The notes below the pieces were generated by a model. That model saw only the letters and a program-made list of their open reading frames with translations, ran no database searches and was not told where the DNA came from. 64,000 nucleotides of DNA from an uncultured Alphaproteobacteria bacterium. Lineage in GTDB: Bacteria; Pseudomonadota; Alphaproteobacteria; RF32; CAG-239. This document shows positions 1 through 8,726 of the stretch, in pieces. The position numbers and the translations under genes are program-made. The stretch is taken from contig CAKQUE010000006.1 of NCBI GenBank assembly GCA_934277435.1, positions 7,747-71,746 of the forward strand, in the 5' to 3' direction. The first letter of the stretch is position 1. The number at the start of each line of letters is the position of its first letter.

Positions 1-629
1 AAATCTGCTTCGGTGGTGTTTTTGATGTCTTCCAGTGAAGAATAAGGACTGATTTCACGCAATAGCAAGCCTTGCGGTGTTACTTCAAACACTCCTTTTT
101 CCGTGATAATAAGATTTACTTTATGCGCCGCTGTCAGGGGCAGGGTGCATTTTTTCAAAATTTTCGGCATACCTTTAGAAGTATGTTCCATGGCGATAAT
201 CAGCTTTTTTGTGCCAACTACCAAATCCATGGCACCTCCCATCCCCGGAGTGAATTTTCCAGGGATACACCAGTTGGCGAGGTTACCCTCTTGGTCTACC
301 TGCAAAGCGCCTAAAACTGTAATATCTATATGGCCGCCGCGCATTAGCCCAAAAGAAGTCAAACTGTCAATAAAGCAACCGCCTGGGTTGATGGTTACAC
401 CCACGCCGCCGGCGTTGGTAATGCGCTCGTCTTTGACAGATTCATGCGGATATGCCCCAACTCCAAGCACACCGTTTTCAGATTGCACAATCACTTCCAC
501 ATCGTCCGGCAAATAGGTTACAGCTTTGGTTGGCAACCCAATACCAAGCGTAATCACATCGTTGTTATGAAATTCTTGCGCCACTCGTTTAGCAATTACT
601 TCTTGTATCTCATCTTTAGAGAGCGTCAT
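1..629 (-). CDS. atoA: Acetoacetate/acetate CoA-transferase subunit B (partial)
   Basis: Beta subunit of a 3-oxoacid/short-chain acyl CoA-transferase, which moves CoA between acetate or succinate and acetoacetate or butyrate in the cytosol. The reading frame enters at the left edge without a stop; about 209 residues are visible, so only roughly the last ten are missing. Family landmarks seen are IGLPT near the N terminus, SENGVLGVG with the glutamate that forms the CoA thioester in this family, the RGGHIDITVLGALQVD segment, and PGMGGAMDLV. The start ATG overlaps the stop of the alpha subunit by four bases (ATGA), so the two subunits are translationally coupled. Substrate preference cannot be read from sequence alone. 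Confidence 0.9.
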   Translation of the reverse strand, partial: MTLSKDEIQEVIAKRVAQEFHNNDVITLGIGLPTKAVTYLPDDVEVIVQSENGVLGVGAYPHESVKDERITNAGGVGVTINPGGCFIDSLTSFGLMRGGHIDITVLGALQVDQEGNLANWCIPGKFTPGMGGAMDLVVGTKKLIIAMEHTSKGMPKILKKCTLPLTAAHKVNLIITEKGVFEVTPQGLLLREISPYSSLEDIKNTTEAD

Positions 630-1282
630 TTTACATTTTCCTTTGCCACAATATAATCAACCATAATCCCAGGAACAATCACATTGTTCGGGTCCAGCGG
701 CTCATCATGCAAATAATCTACTTCTGCAATCACAATATCGGCAGCGCTTGCCATAACCACATTAAAGTTGCGGGTAGAGCCAAAGTAGGATAGGTTGCCA
801 AATTTGTCGGCGTTGGTGGCATAGATTAGGGCAATATTGGCATGCAGAGGTTTTTCTAAAATATAATCCTTGCCGTCAACATTGATAATTTGTTTGCCTT
901 TAGCCACATCAGTTCCAATACCTGTCGGAGTTAAGACACCGCCCAGTCCGGCCCCGGCGGCGCGGATACGTTCGGCCAGCGAACCTTGCGGAGCAAGCTC
1001 AACTTCCAAAGTTCCGGCATTCATTTGCGCTACTGTTTCCGGATTTGTACCTATATGCGAAACAATCGCTTTTTTGATTTTATACGCCGAAATTAGTTTT
1101 CCGCGGTCCGAATCCGGAGTTGAAGTGTCATTGCCAATTAGCGTTAGATTTTCGATAGATGTTTTTAACAGCTCATCAATCACGGCGGTTGGTGCGCCGC
1201 ACTTTAGAAATCCGCCTATCATTATGCTTTGATTGTCTTTAAAAAATTTGACGGCTTCAGTTGCTGAGATAAATTTTACCAT
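626..1282 (-). CDS. atoD: Acetoacetate/acetate CoA-transferase subunit A
   Basis: Alpha subunit of the CoA-transferase, 218 residues, the normal length for AtoD/ScoA. Visible family motifs are IMIGGF near residue 22, the SHIGTNPET stretch in the middle, PQGSLAERIRAAGAGLGG with LTPTG following, and the RNFN segment. A clear Shine-Dalgarno (AAGGAGAAC) lies just upstream of the ATG. It is the first gene of a two-gene operon with atoA, joined by a 4-base overlap. It probably works in short-chain fatty acid or ketone-body use; a role in butyrate metabolism is inference. Confidence 0.92.
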   Translation of the reverse strand: MVKFISATEAVKFFKDNQSIMIGGFLKCGAPTAVIDELLKTSIENLTLIGNDTSTPDSDRGKLISAYKIKKAIVSHIGTNPETVAQMNAGTLEVELAPQGSLAERIRAAGAGLGGVLTPTGIGTDVAKGKQIINVDGKDYILEKPLHANIALIYATNADKFGNLSYFGSTRNFNVVMASAADIVIAEVDYLHDEPLDPNNVIVPGIMVDYIVAKENVK

Positions 1283-1357
1283 TTGTTCTCCTTAAAAACT
1301 TATCTCAGCAATAAACGAAAAAGCAAAAAAAGTCAATAATCGGCGAGGGGGCGTGTA

Positions 1358-1395
1358 TAAAAAAACAGCCTGTTTGAAAATTCAAACAGGCTGTT
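1358..1395 (-). terminator. Intrinsic terminator after clpB
   Basis: A perfect 15-bp stem (1364-1378 with 1381-1395) lies 19 bases beyond the clpB stop. On the minus strand it is followed by a run of seven T. It closes the clpB transcript before the CoA-transferase promoter region. Confidence 0.9.
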
Positions 1396-1413
1396 ACCTC
1401 AACCAAAACAAAT

Positions 1414-3930
1414 TTAATGTTTTGTTTCCGGCGTTAGTTTTAAGCCGTTAGCGTCAGCGGTAATAGAAACCGTGGAGTTATCCGGTACAGCGCCGTCAAG
1501 CAGCAGAACCGACAGCGGATTTTCAACTTCTTGCACAATCAAGCGTTTCAGCGGACGAGCGCCAAACTCTTCATTATAACCATTGTCAGCCAGCCAATCT
1601 TTGGCTTTGTCGTCCAGCTGCAAATTGATGTGGCGGTCGTTTAGACGCTTTTGCAAACGTTCAATTTGAATATCCACAATTTGCCGAATATCCTCTTTGC
1701 GCAACGGGTTAAAGGTGATTATCTCATCAAGACGGTTTAAAAATTCCGGCTTAAAGAAACTCTTTAACTTAGTCATTAAATCGCCTTCGCCTCCGGTAAC
1801 CAGATTAGAAGTCAAAATAATAAAGGTATTTTTAAAGTCTACCGTGCGGCCTTTACCATCGGTCAAATGACCTTCATCAAGCACTTGCAGCAGCAGGTTA
1901 AACACATCTGGATGTGCTTTTTCCACCTCGTCAAACAAAATAACCTGATATGGACGGCGACGAACTGCCTCGGTCAAAACACCGCCTTCATCATAGCCCA
2001 CATATCCCGGAGGCGCGCCGATTAAACGAGCGACAGAATGCTTTTCCATATATTCGGACATATCTATACGCACGTACGCGGCTTCTTCATCAAACAAAAA
2101 TTCTGCCAAAGCTTTTGCCAGTTCGGTTTTACCAACACCGGTCGGACCAAGGAACAAAAATGAACCAATTGGGCGATTCGGGTCTTTTAAACCTGAACGA
2201 GAACGGCGCACAGCATTGGCAACAGCTGTTAAAGCTTTGTCCTGACCAACCACACGCAATGCTAAATTTTTTTCCAAATTCAGCAGTTTTTCACGCTCGC
2301 TGCCTACCAGTTTATCTACCGGAATACCAGTCCATTTAGAAACAACCGAAGCAATCATATCCGGAGTGACGGTTTCAACAGTTTGCTGAGCTTGGCTATG
2401 AGCGCTAATCTCTTTTATTTTACGTTCCAAATCAGGAATTTCTTTATATTGCAGCTCTCCGGCTTTTTCATATAAACCGGCACGCAGTGCTTTATCAGCC
2501 TCTATGCGTGCTTGGTCCAAGCGTTCACGTAGACGGTTTGCTTCCAAGCTGGAGCTTTTACGCGCTTTCCACGCTTCAGATTTTTCGGCCGATTCTTTTT
2601 CTAAAACGGCTATTTCCTGTTCCAATTTCGCCAAACGTACTTTTGAGTTGTCATCGGTTTCCTTTTTCAGGGCTTCGCGCTCGATTTTATATTGAATCAG
2701 CTTACGGTCAATCTCGTCAAGTTCTTCCGGCTTTGAATCCAAAGCCATTTTGAGTTTGCTGGCGGCTTCATCAACCAAATCTATGGCTTTATCCGGCAAA
2801 AAACGGTCGGTAATATAACGGTCTGACATCGTTGCTGCCGCTACCAATGCCGCGTCAGAAATACGCACGCCATGATGAAGTTCATATTTTTCTTTGATAC
2901 CGCGCAAAATTGAAATAGTTTCTTCAACATGGGTTTCACCAACATATACAGGTTGAAAACGACGGGCAAAAGCGGCGTCTTTTTCAATGTATTTTTGGTA
3001 TTCTTTCAATGTTGTTGCGCCAATGCAGTGCAGTTCACCGCGCGCCAATGCTGGTTTTAATAGGTTGGAAGCGTCCATAGAGCCTTCGCTGGCACCGGCG
3101 CCTACAACCGTATGCATTTCATCTATGAACAAAATAACTTGTCCTTCGGAAGATGAAACTTCTTTTAAAACAGCTTTCAAACGCTCTTCAAACTCGCCGC
3201 GGAATTTAGCACCTGCAATCAGCGCGCCCATATCCAGCGACATCAGGCGCTTGTGCGCTAGGCTATCCGGTACATCGCCGTTGATAATACGCTGTGCCAA
3301 ACCCTCGACAATAGCGGTTTTACCAACACCAGGCTCACCAATCAAAATCGGGTTGTTTTTGGTACGGCGTGACAATACTTGAATTGTACGGCGAATTTCT
3401 TCATCACGGCCGATTACCGGATCAAGTTTGCCTTGCGCTGCCAGTTGTGTAAAATCTATGGCGTATTTTTTCAAGGCGTCAAAACTATCTTCAGCCGAAG
3501 CAGAATCGGCAGTGCGTCCCTGGCGCATATTATTGATAGCCTCGTTGAGCTTATGCACATCAACGCCATAATTTTTTTGCATTAAAATCGCTTGCAGCAA
3601 ACGTTCAACCGTAACATAACTGTCTTTGGCTTTTTCGGCAATTTGCTCCGCCGTGTCCAAAACTGTTAAAAAGTCTTTAGAGCAGGAAACTTCAATATTT
3701 TGCCCTTCAACTTGCGGCAATTTATTAAGTTCTGCGGCGACTTCTTCACGCAATAAATCTGGATTTGCTCCGGCTTGACTCAATAAATTAGACGCAACGC
3801 CGTTTTTATCATCAAGCATCACTTTTAATAAGTGGGCAGGGGTAATAAACTGGTTGTTGTTGCGCAGAGCCAAACTTTGAGCATTTTGCAAGAACCCTTG
3901 ACTGCGGTCTGTAAGTTTTTCCATATTCAT
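1414..3930 (-). CDS. clpB: ATP-dependent disaggregase ClpB
   Basis: Hexameric AAA+ chaperone that pulls proteins out of aggregates together with DnaK. It has 838 residues, close to the usual 850-870. The order is: N-terminal Clp domain (residues 1-145), first AAA+ with Walker A GEPGVGKTA near residue 198, a coiled-coil middle domain (about 400-520), and second AAA+ with GPTGVGKTE near residue 595. GYVGYDEGG and the FLNRLDEII sensor region are also present. The middle domain distinguishes it from ClpA and ClpC. The start ATG follows an AGGAGA site by about 10 bases; a second ATG two codons on is also possible. A terminator follows. I found no convincing heat-shock promoter in the 72-base gap upstream. 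Confidence 0.97.
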   Translation of the reverse strand: MNMEKLTDRSQGFLQNAQSLALRNNNQFITPAHLLKVMLDDKNGVASNLLSQAGANPDLLREEVAAELNKLPQVEGQNIEVSCSKDFLTVLDTAEQIAEKAKDSYVTVERLLQAILMQKNYGVDVHKLNEAINNMRQGRTADSASAEDSFDALKKYAIDFTQLAAQGKLDPVIGRDEEIRRTIQVLSRRTKNNPILIGEPGVGKTAIVEGLAQRIINGDVPDSLAHKRLMSLDMGALIAGAKFRGEFEERLKAVLKEVSSSEGQVILFIDEMHTVVGAGASEGSMDASNLLKPALARGELHCIGATTLKEYQKYIEKDAAFARRFQPVYVGETHVEETISILRGIKEKYELHHGVRISDAALVAAATMSDRYITDRFLPDKAIDLVDEAASKLKMALDSKPEELDEIDRKLIQYKIEREALKKETDDNSKVRLAKLEQEIAVLEKESAEKSEAWKARKSSSLEANRLRERLDQARIEADKALRAGLYEKAGELQYKEIPDLERKIKEISAHSQAQQTVETVTPDMIASVVSKWTGIPVDKLVGSEREKLLNLEKNLALRVVGQDKALTAVANAVRRSRSGLKDPNRPIGSFLFLGPTGVGKTELAKALAEFLFDEEAAYVRIDMSEYMEKHSVARLIGAPPGYVGYDEGGVLTEAVRRRPYQVILFDEVEKAHPDVFNLLLQVLDEGHLTDGKGRTVDFKNTFIILTSNLVTGGEGDLMTKLKSFFKPEFLNRLDEIITFNPLRKEDIRQIVDIQIERLQKRLNDRHINLQLDDKAKDWLADNGYNEEFGARPLKRLIVQEVENPLSVLLLDGAVPDNSTVSITADANGLKLTPETKH

Positions 3931-4002
3931 ACTTATTCACTCTCCTTTATCTATAACAAGATATAGGAAATGAATTTTTCAAATGCAAATATTTTGAAAA
4001 AA

Positions 4003-6162
4003 TTATTTTGTGCGACCGCGGCGGTTGCCCAGCGGAGAAGAAGCGCCATAGTTTCCCAATCCTTTATAGTTAGGACGTCCCATACCACGTTCTTTTTTAG
4101 GGGCTTTTTCGTCGGATTTTTCCAAAATAGTTGAATTTGCCTCCATGTTGACGCCATCGGACTTTCTGCTTTCCAAATCGGCTTTCCGATCTTTGGCGTG
4201 TTGCAAATATTGCAAAGTCACTTGATCTTGATATTCCGACATTTTTGCAGCTTGTTTTTGCTTTGCTTTTATAATTTCTCGGCTGGTTGCGTCCATAGGA
4301 ACAATTACGCCGTTTTCAAAAATATGCGAGTTTATAAATTCAGGGGTATAGATAATTTCGCTATTAAAGCCTGTTATGGCTTTGATGCCCTGATTTACTT
4401 GCACTATATAATAAAATTGTTCACCTGTTTTGCTATCTGTAAATATTGTGCGGTTGGACACTTTGCCGTTGACATCGATATAACCGTTTTTGGTCACATT
4501 GTTTTCTGTGCTGTGCAGAGCATCGTGTACATCTTTATCCATCAAAACAATGTTTTCATATCTGTTCATTTGCGTCCATTCTTGATTGGTTGATTTTGTA
4601 AAACAATCAGGGTCACTAATCGGAAAATTATGGTGAGCATTGAATAATTCGATATTTTTTCCATTAACTATTTTTGATGGGACTTTACCTTTTTTTATTT
4701 TTTCAACGGCATCATCTATAAACTCCGGAGAATATTCTTGCTTTTCCAACAATTTTCTAAAGTCATACTCATGAGTTTTGATAAAGTTTTTGTAAAACTC
4801 TTTCTTCTCACTGATGTATAAACCGTTTTTGTCTTTAAACATATAGCCGTTAATATCTTTTAGACCGCTTTCTTGTCTGGCTTTTACTTCCGCGGCGCTT
4901 GGAGTATGGTAGGCGTTAATCAGCCAAGCCACATCTTGATAGCTCAAATCTTGGAGTTTATCGTTAGGAAAACGAATTTGTGATAAAGATTTCCTAAAGT
5001 CGCTTTCAGCTTCTTTGAAAACAGGAATTTGCTGACAAACTTCCCAAATTTTGCTTTGTGATAAGTTATAACTTTCGGCTTCAACTACCGGAAGTTTATT
5101 AAACTCTGCTTTTCCTCGCAAAGAAATAAATCTTTTGAGTGTATTAGTGCAATTTTGTTCACTTTTTGGTTGTTCAATGTATCCATCCCAAGCTGCACGC
5201 AAGGCGCTTGTTTTTGTTTGGGTAATCAGTTCTTCTTCAGGTGTTTGTTTTTCAGCTTTGCGAACAACCAGTTGCATGCCATAAGGAGAAAGCCTGTTTG
5301 CAATATCCTGTTCAGCTTTTTGCCGATCAATTTTTTCATTGGATTTGCTATCGTCTTTGATTAAATATTTGCCGATAGAACGTCTAAAGTTATCCATAAT
5401 TTCTTCGTTGTCTTGACGTACGATTTTTCCATCTAATTTTTTTACCAGACTTTCTGTATATTTGCTTAAGTTTGGCAATACAATAGACTTTTGCTTATTA
5501 TCAAGTTTTAATAGCTCTTTGGGATATACGCCATGCTCCAGCATTGTTTCAAAAGATTTTTCATTTTCATTATAAAATTTATTACAAGAATCAATCAAAT
5601 ATTGTGTATATTGAGCAATCTCAGTAAGTTGCTTTAATAGTTCATCATTTTGATTTACATCAAACTGTAGTGGGTCGCCAGGGGTTTTTGTTTCAATTTT
5701 GTATTTTGAAAAAGTAGCGTGAGATTTAGGATATTCAACATTTAGAACTTGCTGATATATATTTTTGATAAGCGTTTTCAATTGCAAAGAGGCTTTTCTT
5801 TGCATATTTTTTAGTTCTTGGTCTTTTGCAGAATCTATTTCACTATCTTTCAGATTATCGCAAAAATATTGCAGATTGCTATAAAGCTGCGATAAGGCAT
5901 GAGAATAAGAAATGATGCGATTCTTTTTATGAGAATCATAGTAGTACGATTTGCCATTATTTTGCTGATTATTTCTATGTTTTTGACTTTTTTTAGAGGA
6001 GTTATCTTCTCTATTAATATTGTTTTCTGCTTCTTGTTCTTGTTTGTTTTGAACTTCATAGGCGCGGTCGGCTTCTTCTTTGAGCAAAACCAAGTTTGGC
6101 TCAACTCTACCTTCTTTATTAGGCAAATAGCCAACAGTTACAGATCTTTTGCTTAATGGCAT
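4003..6162 (-). CDS. Large uncharacterised protein with HNH-like nuclease motif
   Basis: I do not recognise the family of this 719-residue protein. Residues 1-75 are charged and low in complexity (K, N, Q, E). Residues about 80-490 look helical, with no signal peptide or membrane segment. Around residues 505-550 is a candidate HNH/ββα-metal nuclease motif: NAHHNFPISDP, then NRYENIVLMD, then VHDALHS, matching the HH...N...H-x3-H pattern of HNH nucleases and some polymorphic-toxin tips. The C-terminal tail (about 640-719) is basic and rich in K, R and G. A GAGAGG site precedes the ATG. No immunity, toxin or secretion partner gene is adjacent; clpB lies downstream. Nuclease activity is inferred from motif spacing only. 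Confidence 0.6.
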   Translation of the reverse strand: MPLSKRSVTVGYLPNKEGRVEPNLVLLKEEADRAYEVQNKQEQEAENNINREDNSSKKSQKHRNNQQNNGKSYYYDSHKKNRIISYSHALSQLYSNLQYFCDNLKDSEIDSAKDQELKNMQRKASLQLKTLIKNIYQQVLNVEYPKSHATFSKYKIETKTPGDPLQFDVNQNDELLKQLTEIAQYTQYLIDSCNKFYNENEKSFETMLEHGVYPKELLKLDNKQKSIVLPNLSKYTESLVKKLDGKIVRQDNEEIMDNFRRSIGKYLIKDDSKSNEKIDRQKAEQDIANRLSPYGMQLVVRKAEKQTPEEELITQTKTSALRAAWDGYIEQPKSEQNCTNTLKRFISLRGKAEFNKLPVVEAESYNLSQSKIWEVCQQIPVFKEAESDFRKSLSQIRFPNDKLQDLSYQDVAWLINAYHTPSAAEVKARQESGLKDINGYMFKDKNGLYISEKKEFYKNFIKTHEYDFRKLLEKQEYSPEFIDDAVEKIKKGKVPSKIVNGKNIELFNAHHNFPISDPDCFTKSTNQEWTQMNRYENIVLMDKDVHDALHSTENNVTKNGYIDVNGKVSNRTIFTDSKTGEQFYYIVQVNQGIKAITGFNSEIIYTPEFINSHIFENGVIVPMDATSREIIKAKQKQAAKMSEYQDQVTLQYLQHAKDRKADLESRKSDGVNMEANSTILEKSDEKAPKKERGMGRPNYKGLGNYGASSPLGNRRGRTK

Positions 6163-6253
6163 TGTACACCTCTCTATATCTATATTTTTCCTTTAATTTT
6201 AGCAAATAAAATTAAATTTGTCTATAATATTTTTTGTCAACTTATTAAAATAT

Positions 6254-6287
6254 AACAAAAAAGGCCTTAAAATATGCTTAAGACCTT
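6254..6287 (-). terminator. Terminator of the NrdD-tail-like gene
   Basis: An inverted repeat of 10-bp arms with one mismatch (6261-6270 with 6278-6287) is followed on the minus strand by TTTTTTG. It lies just beyond the stop at 6310. Confidence 0.7.
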
Positions 6288-6309
6288 AATTTCATTTGTC
6301 AAATAGATT

Positions 6310-6519
6310 TTATTCTGCGGCGCAGGCACAAGCTTCTTCTGCTACTATGTGTGAAACTGCTTTTTCTTCACAAAAACATTTGCGAGAATAGTACTCAGAT
6401 TTTTTACCGCGGTTAAATTCCGAAACCGGACGATGATATCCCATAACCCGAGTCCAAATTTCGCAAGGTTGTCTTTCTGCGTCGTTTAATGTAATATCTT
6501 CAATTTTAATAACTTCCAT
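6310..6519 (-). CDS. Small protein resembling the C-terminal tail of anaerobic ribonucleotide reductase (NrdD)
   Basis: A 69-residue protein whose central part, PCEIWTRVMGYHRPVSEFN followed by GKKSEY, resembles the extreme C-terminal tail of class III (anaerobic) ribonucleotide reductases. It lacks the glycyl-radical segment and all catalytic domains. Six cysteines are present, including C-F-C and A-C-A-C pairs near the end. A good ribosome site (AAGGAG) precedes the ATG. Two NrdR-like boxes with canonical 31-bp spacing lie 40-80 bases upstream, which independently ties the gene to deoxynucleotide metabolism. It is alone in its transcript, with its own terminator. It may be a detached accessory piece of NrdD or a metal/redox adaptor; no nrdD or nrdG is in the window. 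Confidence 0.6.
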   Translation of the reverse strand: MEVIKIEDITLNDAERQPCEIWTRVMGYHRPVSEFNRGKKSEYYSRKCFCEEKAVSHIVAEEACACAAE

Positions 6520-6555
6520 TTTTGCTCTCCTTTATATCATCTTGTTTACTATTTT

Positions 6556-6602
6556 GTACTACATATAGTATTAATAAAAAGTAAATAGACTAGATATAGT
6601 AT
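6556..6602 (-). promoter_or_regulatory. Tandem NrdR boxes
   Basis: Two 10-base cores, CTACATATAG (6559-6568) and CTAGATATAG (6590-6599), fit the core of the NrdR-box consensus (CwAtATaTwG). Their centres are exactly 31 bp apart, three helical turns, as in classical nrd promoters. They sit directly upstream of the small NrdD-tail-like gene. NrdR is the ATP/dATP-sensing repressor of ribonucleotide reductase genes. Binding itself is inferred. Confidence 0.75.
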
Positions 6603-6829
6603 TTTACTGTTATGCACACCTTTTAATTTTTTCTACAAAATTCATAGAGTTAGACGAATGCATATTTTTTTATTATACGATAATTTGCTTATTGTTTAAT
6701 TTTATCTGTAGAGCAGAGTAATTTGTTTGTTTGAGCTAATACTATGATTTTACGCTTTTTTTTGTTATTTAGCGCGACATTGAAAATTCAAAATACGAGT
6801 CTTTGTTTCAATATTTGAGATTCGGTACA

Positions 6830-6870
6830 AAAAAAACACCTTTTAAAGGCATTCTCTAAAAGGTGTTTTT
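6830..6870 (-). terminator. Terminator of the atp operon
   Basis: A perfect 14-bp stem (6832-6845 with 6857-6870) with an 11-base loop is followed by a T run on the minus strand. It lies 25 bases after the atpC stop and ends the F1 operon. Confidence 0.9.
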
Positions 6871-6894
6871 ATAATTAAGCAAGGCTAAACTTGC

Positions 6895-7260
6895 TTAGTT
6901 TTCTTTGGTTTGAAAATAGTCTATAATCATCTGATAATATTCAGCATTTTGCGGTTCATTTTCTTTTAAAACTGCGGCTTTTTCTTCTGTAATTGCGGAT
7001 TCGGCAATCAAATGCAGTGTCGAAATTTTACAAACGTTGTTTGCCACATCAACCACTCCGCCATCAATAAAATAAGTTGCTGTCGGTTGATTGTCGGTAT
7101 CCAAAATTTGCAAAGTACCTTTATTCAAAAGCAAAGAAGTTGGCGCCCGTTCGTCAATCAAGGTCAAGTTTGTTTTTCCATAGGGTAAAACCACACGATA
7201 AACTTTTTTGTTGAGCGCTGTTCTTTCTGGCGTGAATATTTTTAAGCTAATATCAGACAT
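6895..7260 (-). CDS. atpC: F1 ATP synthase subunit epsilon
   Basis: Subunit of the central rotor stalk of F1, which couples gamma rotation to the c-ring and can inhibit hydrolysis. It has 121 residues, shorter than the roughly 135-140 of E. coli. The N-terminal beta-sandwich is recognisable (PERTALNKKVYRVVLP, then the FIDGGVVDVANNVCKI strand pair), while the C-terminal helical part is shortened. The ATG overlaps the atpD stop by one base (TAATG), so the two are translationally coupled. It is the last gene of the operon. Confidence 0.88.
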   Translation of the reverse strand: MSDISLKIFTPERTALNKKVYRVVLPYGKTNLTLIDERAPTSLLLNKGTLQILDTDNQPTATYFIDGGVVDVANNVCKISTLHLIAESAITEEKAAVLKENEPQNAEYYQMIIDYFQTKEN

Positions 7261-8711
7261 TAGTTAGACTCTTTCATTTTTTCTGCTTTAGCCACGGCGT
7301 CTTCAATTGTGCCCACCATATAAAAGGCTGCTTCCGGCAGGTCGTCGTAATCGCCGTCCAAAATACCTTTAAAGCCCTTAATAGTGTCTTCCATTTCTAC
7401 AAATACGCCTTTCAAACCGGTAAACACTTCGGCCACATGGAATGGTTGTGACAAGAAACGTTGAATTTTACGAGCGCGCGAAACCACGATTCTGTCTTCT
7501 TCCGAAAGTTCATCCATACCCAAAATGGCGATAATGTCTTGCAGAGAGTTATATTTTTGCAAAATTTCTTGCACGCGACGAGCAACATTGTAGTGTTCTT
7601 CACCCACAATATCCGGACTCAAAGCGCGACTTGTCGAGTCAAGCGGGTCAACGGCTGGGAAAATAGCTTGTTCAGAAATTTTACGCGATAGTACGGTTGT
7701 GGCATCTAAGTGCGCAAAAGTAGTAGCCGGAGCAGGGTCGGTCAAGTCATCGGCCGGCACATAAACCGCTTGCACAGAAGTAATAGAACCATCTTTAGTA
7801 GAGGTAATTCGTTCTTGCATAGCACCCATATCCGTACCCAAAGTAGGCTGATAGCCCACAGCTGACGGAATACGTCCCAACAAAGCAGAAACTTCCGAAC
7901 CTGCTTGCGTAAAGCGGAAAATATTATCAATAAACAACAACACGTCTTGGTGTTCTTGGTCACGGAAATATTCGGCTTGTGTCAAACCTGTCAAAGCAAC
8001 ACGGGCACGAGCTCCTGGTGGTTCATTCATTTGACCGTAAACCAGCACGGTTTTAGACTTGTCGCCTTTAAGGTCGATAACGCCAGATTCGGTCATTTCA
8101 TTGTACAAATCATTACCTTCACGAGTACGTTCGCCTACACCGGTAAACACTGAGTAGCCGCCGTGACCTTTGGCAATGTTGTTAATCAATTCCATAATCA
8201 GCACGGTTTTACCCACGCCGGCGCCGCCGAACAAACCAATTTTACCGCCTTTGCTGTATGGTTCCAACAAATCGATAACTTTAATACCGGTAACCAAAAT
8301 TTCTTCTTTGGTAGATTGGTCGGTAAATGACGGAGCTTCACGGTGAATAGGTTTATAGTTTTTGCTGGCAATCGGACCGCGTTCGTCAACCGGTTCACCA
8401 ATAACGTTAATAATACGTCCAAGCAACTCTGGTCCAACCGGAACTTTAATCGGTTCGCCGGTATTAACAACTTCCAAGCCACGAACCAAACCATCGGTAG
8501 TATCCAAAGCGATACATCTTACAACGCATTCGCCAAGGTGTTGTTCAACCTCCAAAACCAAACGTTTGCCGTGATTATCGCATTCCAATGCAGTATAAAT
8601 ATCCGGCAAGTCGGCTTCATTGTCAAATTTTACATCGACAACCGCACCCAAAACCTGATAAATATGTCCGGTTTTGAGAGATTTATTTGCGGTTTTTTCT
8701 TCTTTTATCAT
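7260..8711 (-). CDS. atpD: F1 ATP synthase subunit beta
   Basis: Catalytic nucleotide-binding subunit of F1, 483 residues. Walker A GGAGVGKTV lies near residue 165, followed by GVGERTREGNDLYNEM with the catalytic glutamate region, Walker B VLLFIDNIFRFTQAG, and the C-terminal LGMDELSEED segment (the DELSEED lever that contacts gamma). The N-terminal about 12 residues form a short extra charged leader. Its ATG follows the gamma gene by 15 bases with an AAGGAG ribosome site. It is the fourth gene of the delta-alpha-gamma-beta-epsilon operon. Confidence 0.98.
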   Translation of the reverse strand: MIKEEKTANKSLKTGHIYQVLGAVVDVKFDNEADLPDIYTALECDNHGKRLVLEVEQHLGECVVRCIALDTTDGLVRGLEVVNTGEPIKVPVGPELLGRIINVIGEPVDERGPIASKNYKPIHREAPSFTDQSTKEEILVTGIKVIDLLEPYSKGGKIGLFGGAGVGKTVLIMELINNIAKGHGGYSVFTGVGERTREGNDLYNEMTESGVIDLKGDKSKTVLVYGQMNEPPGARARVALTGLTQAEYFRDQEHQDVLLFIDNIFRFTQAGSEVSALLGRIPSAVGYQPTLGTDMGAMQERITSTKDGSITSVQAVYVPADDLTDPAPATTFAHLDATTVLSRKISEQAIFPAVDPLDSTSRALSPDIVGEEHYNVARRVQEILQKYNSLQDIIAILGMDELSEEDRIVVSRARKIQRFLSQPFHVAEVFTGLKGVFVEMEDTIKGFKGILDGDYDDLPEAAFYMVGTIEDAVAKAEKMKESN

Positions 8712-8726
8712 TCATATCTCCTTGTT

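Larger units (their letters stand above)
6520..6894. other. Gene-free stretch between the nrd-like gene and atpC
   Basis: This 375-base AT-rich gap holds the ribosome site and NrdR boxes of the minus-strand gene at its left end and the atpC terminator at its right end. Between 6603 and 6829 I see no plausible reading frame and no strong hairpin; part of it may be promoter DNA. Confidence 0.6.

Noticed and set aside
1950..3585. Several plus-strand ORFs opposite clpB
   Set aside because: They are antisense shadows of a well conserved ClpB frame and lack ribosome sites.
3931..4002. Heat-shock promoter for clpB
   Set aside because: No convincing sigma32-type elements could be seen; the gap is AT-rich and only a weak sigma70-like match exists.
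4003..6162. Reading the HNH-like protein as a polymorphic toxin with immunity gene
   Set aside because: There is no adjacent small immunity gene, no delivery domain and no repeat region, so only the nuclease-like motif is claimed.
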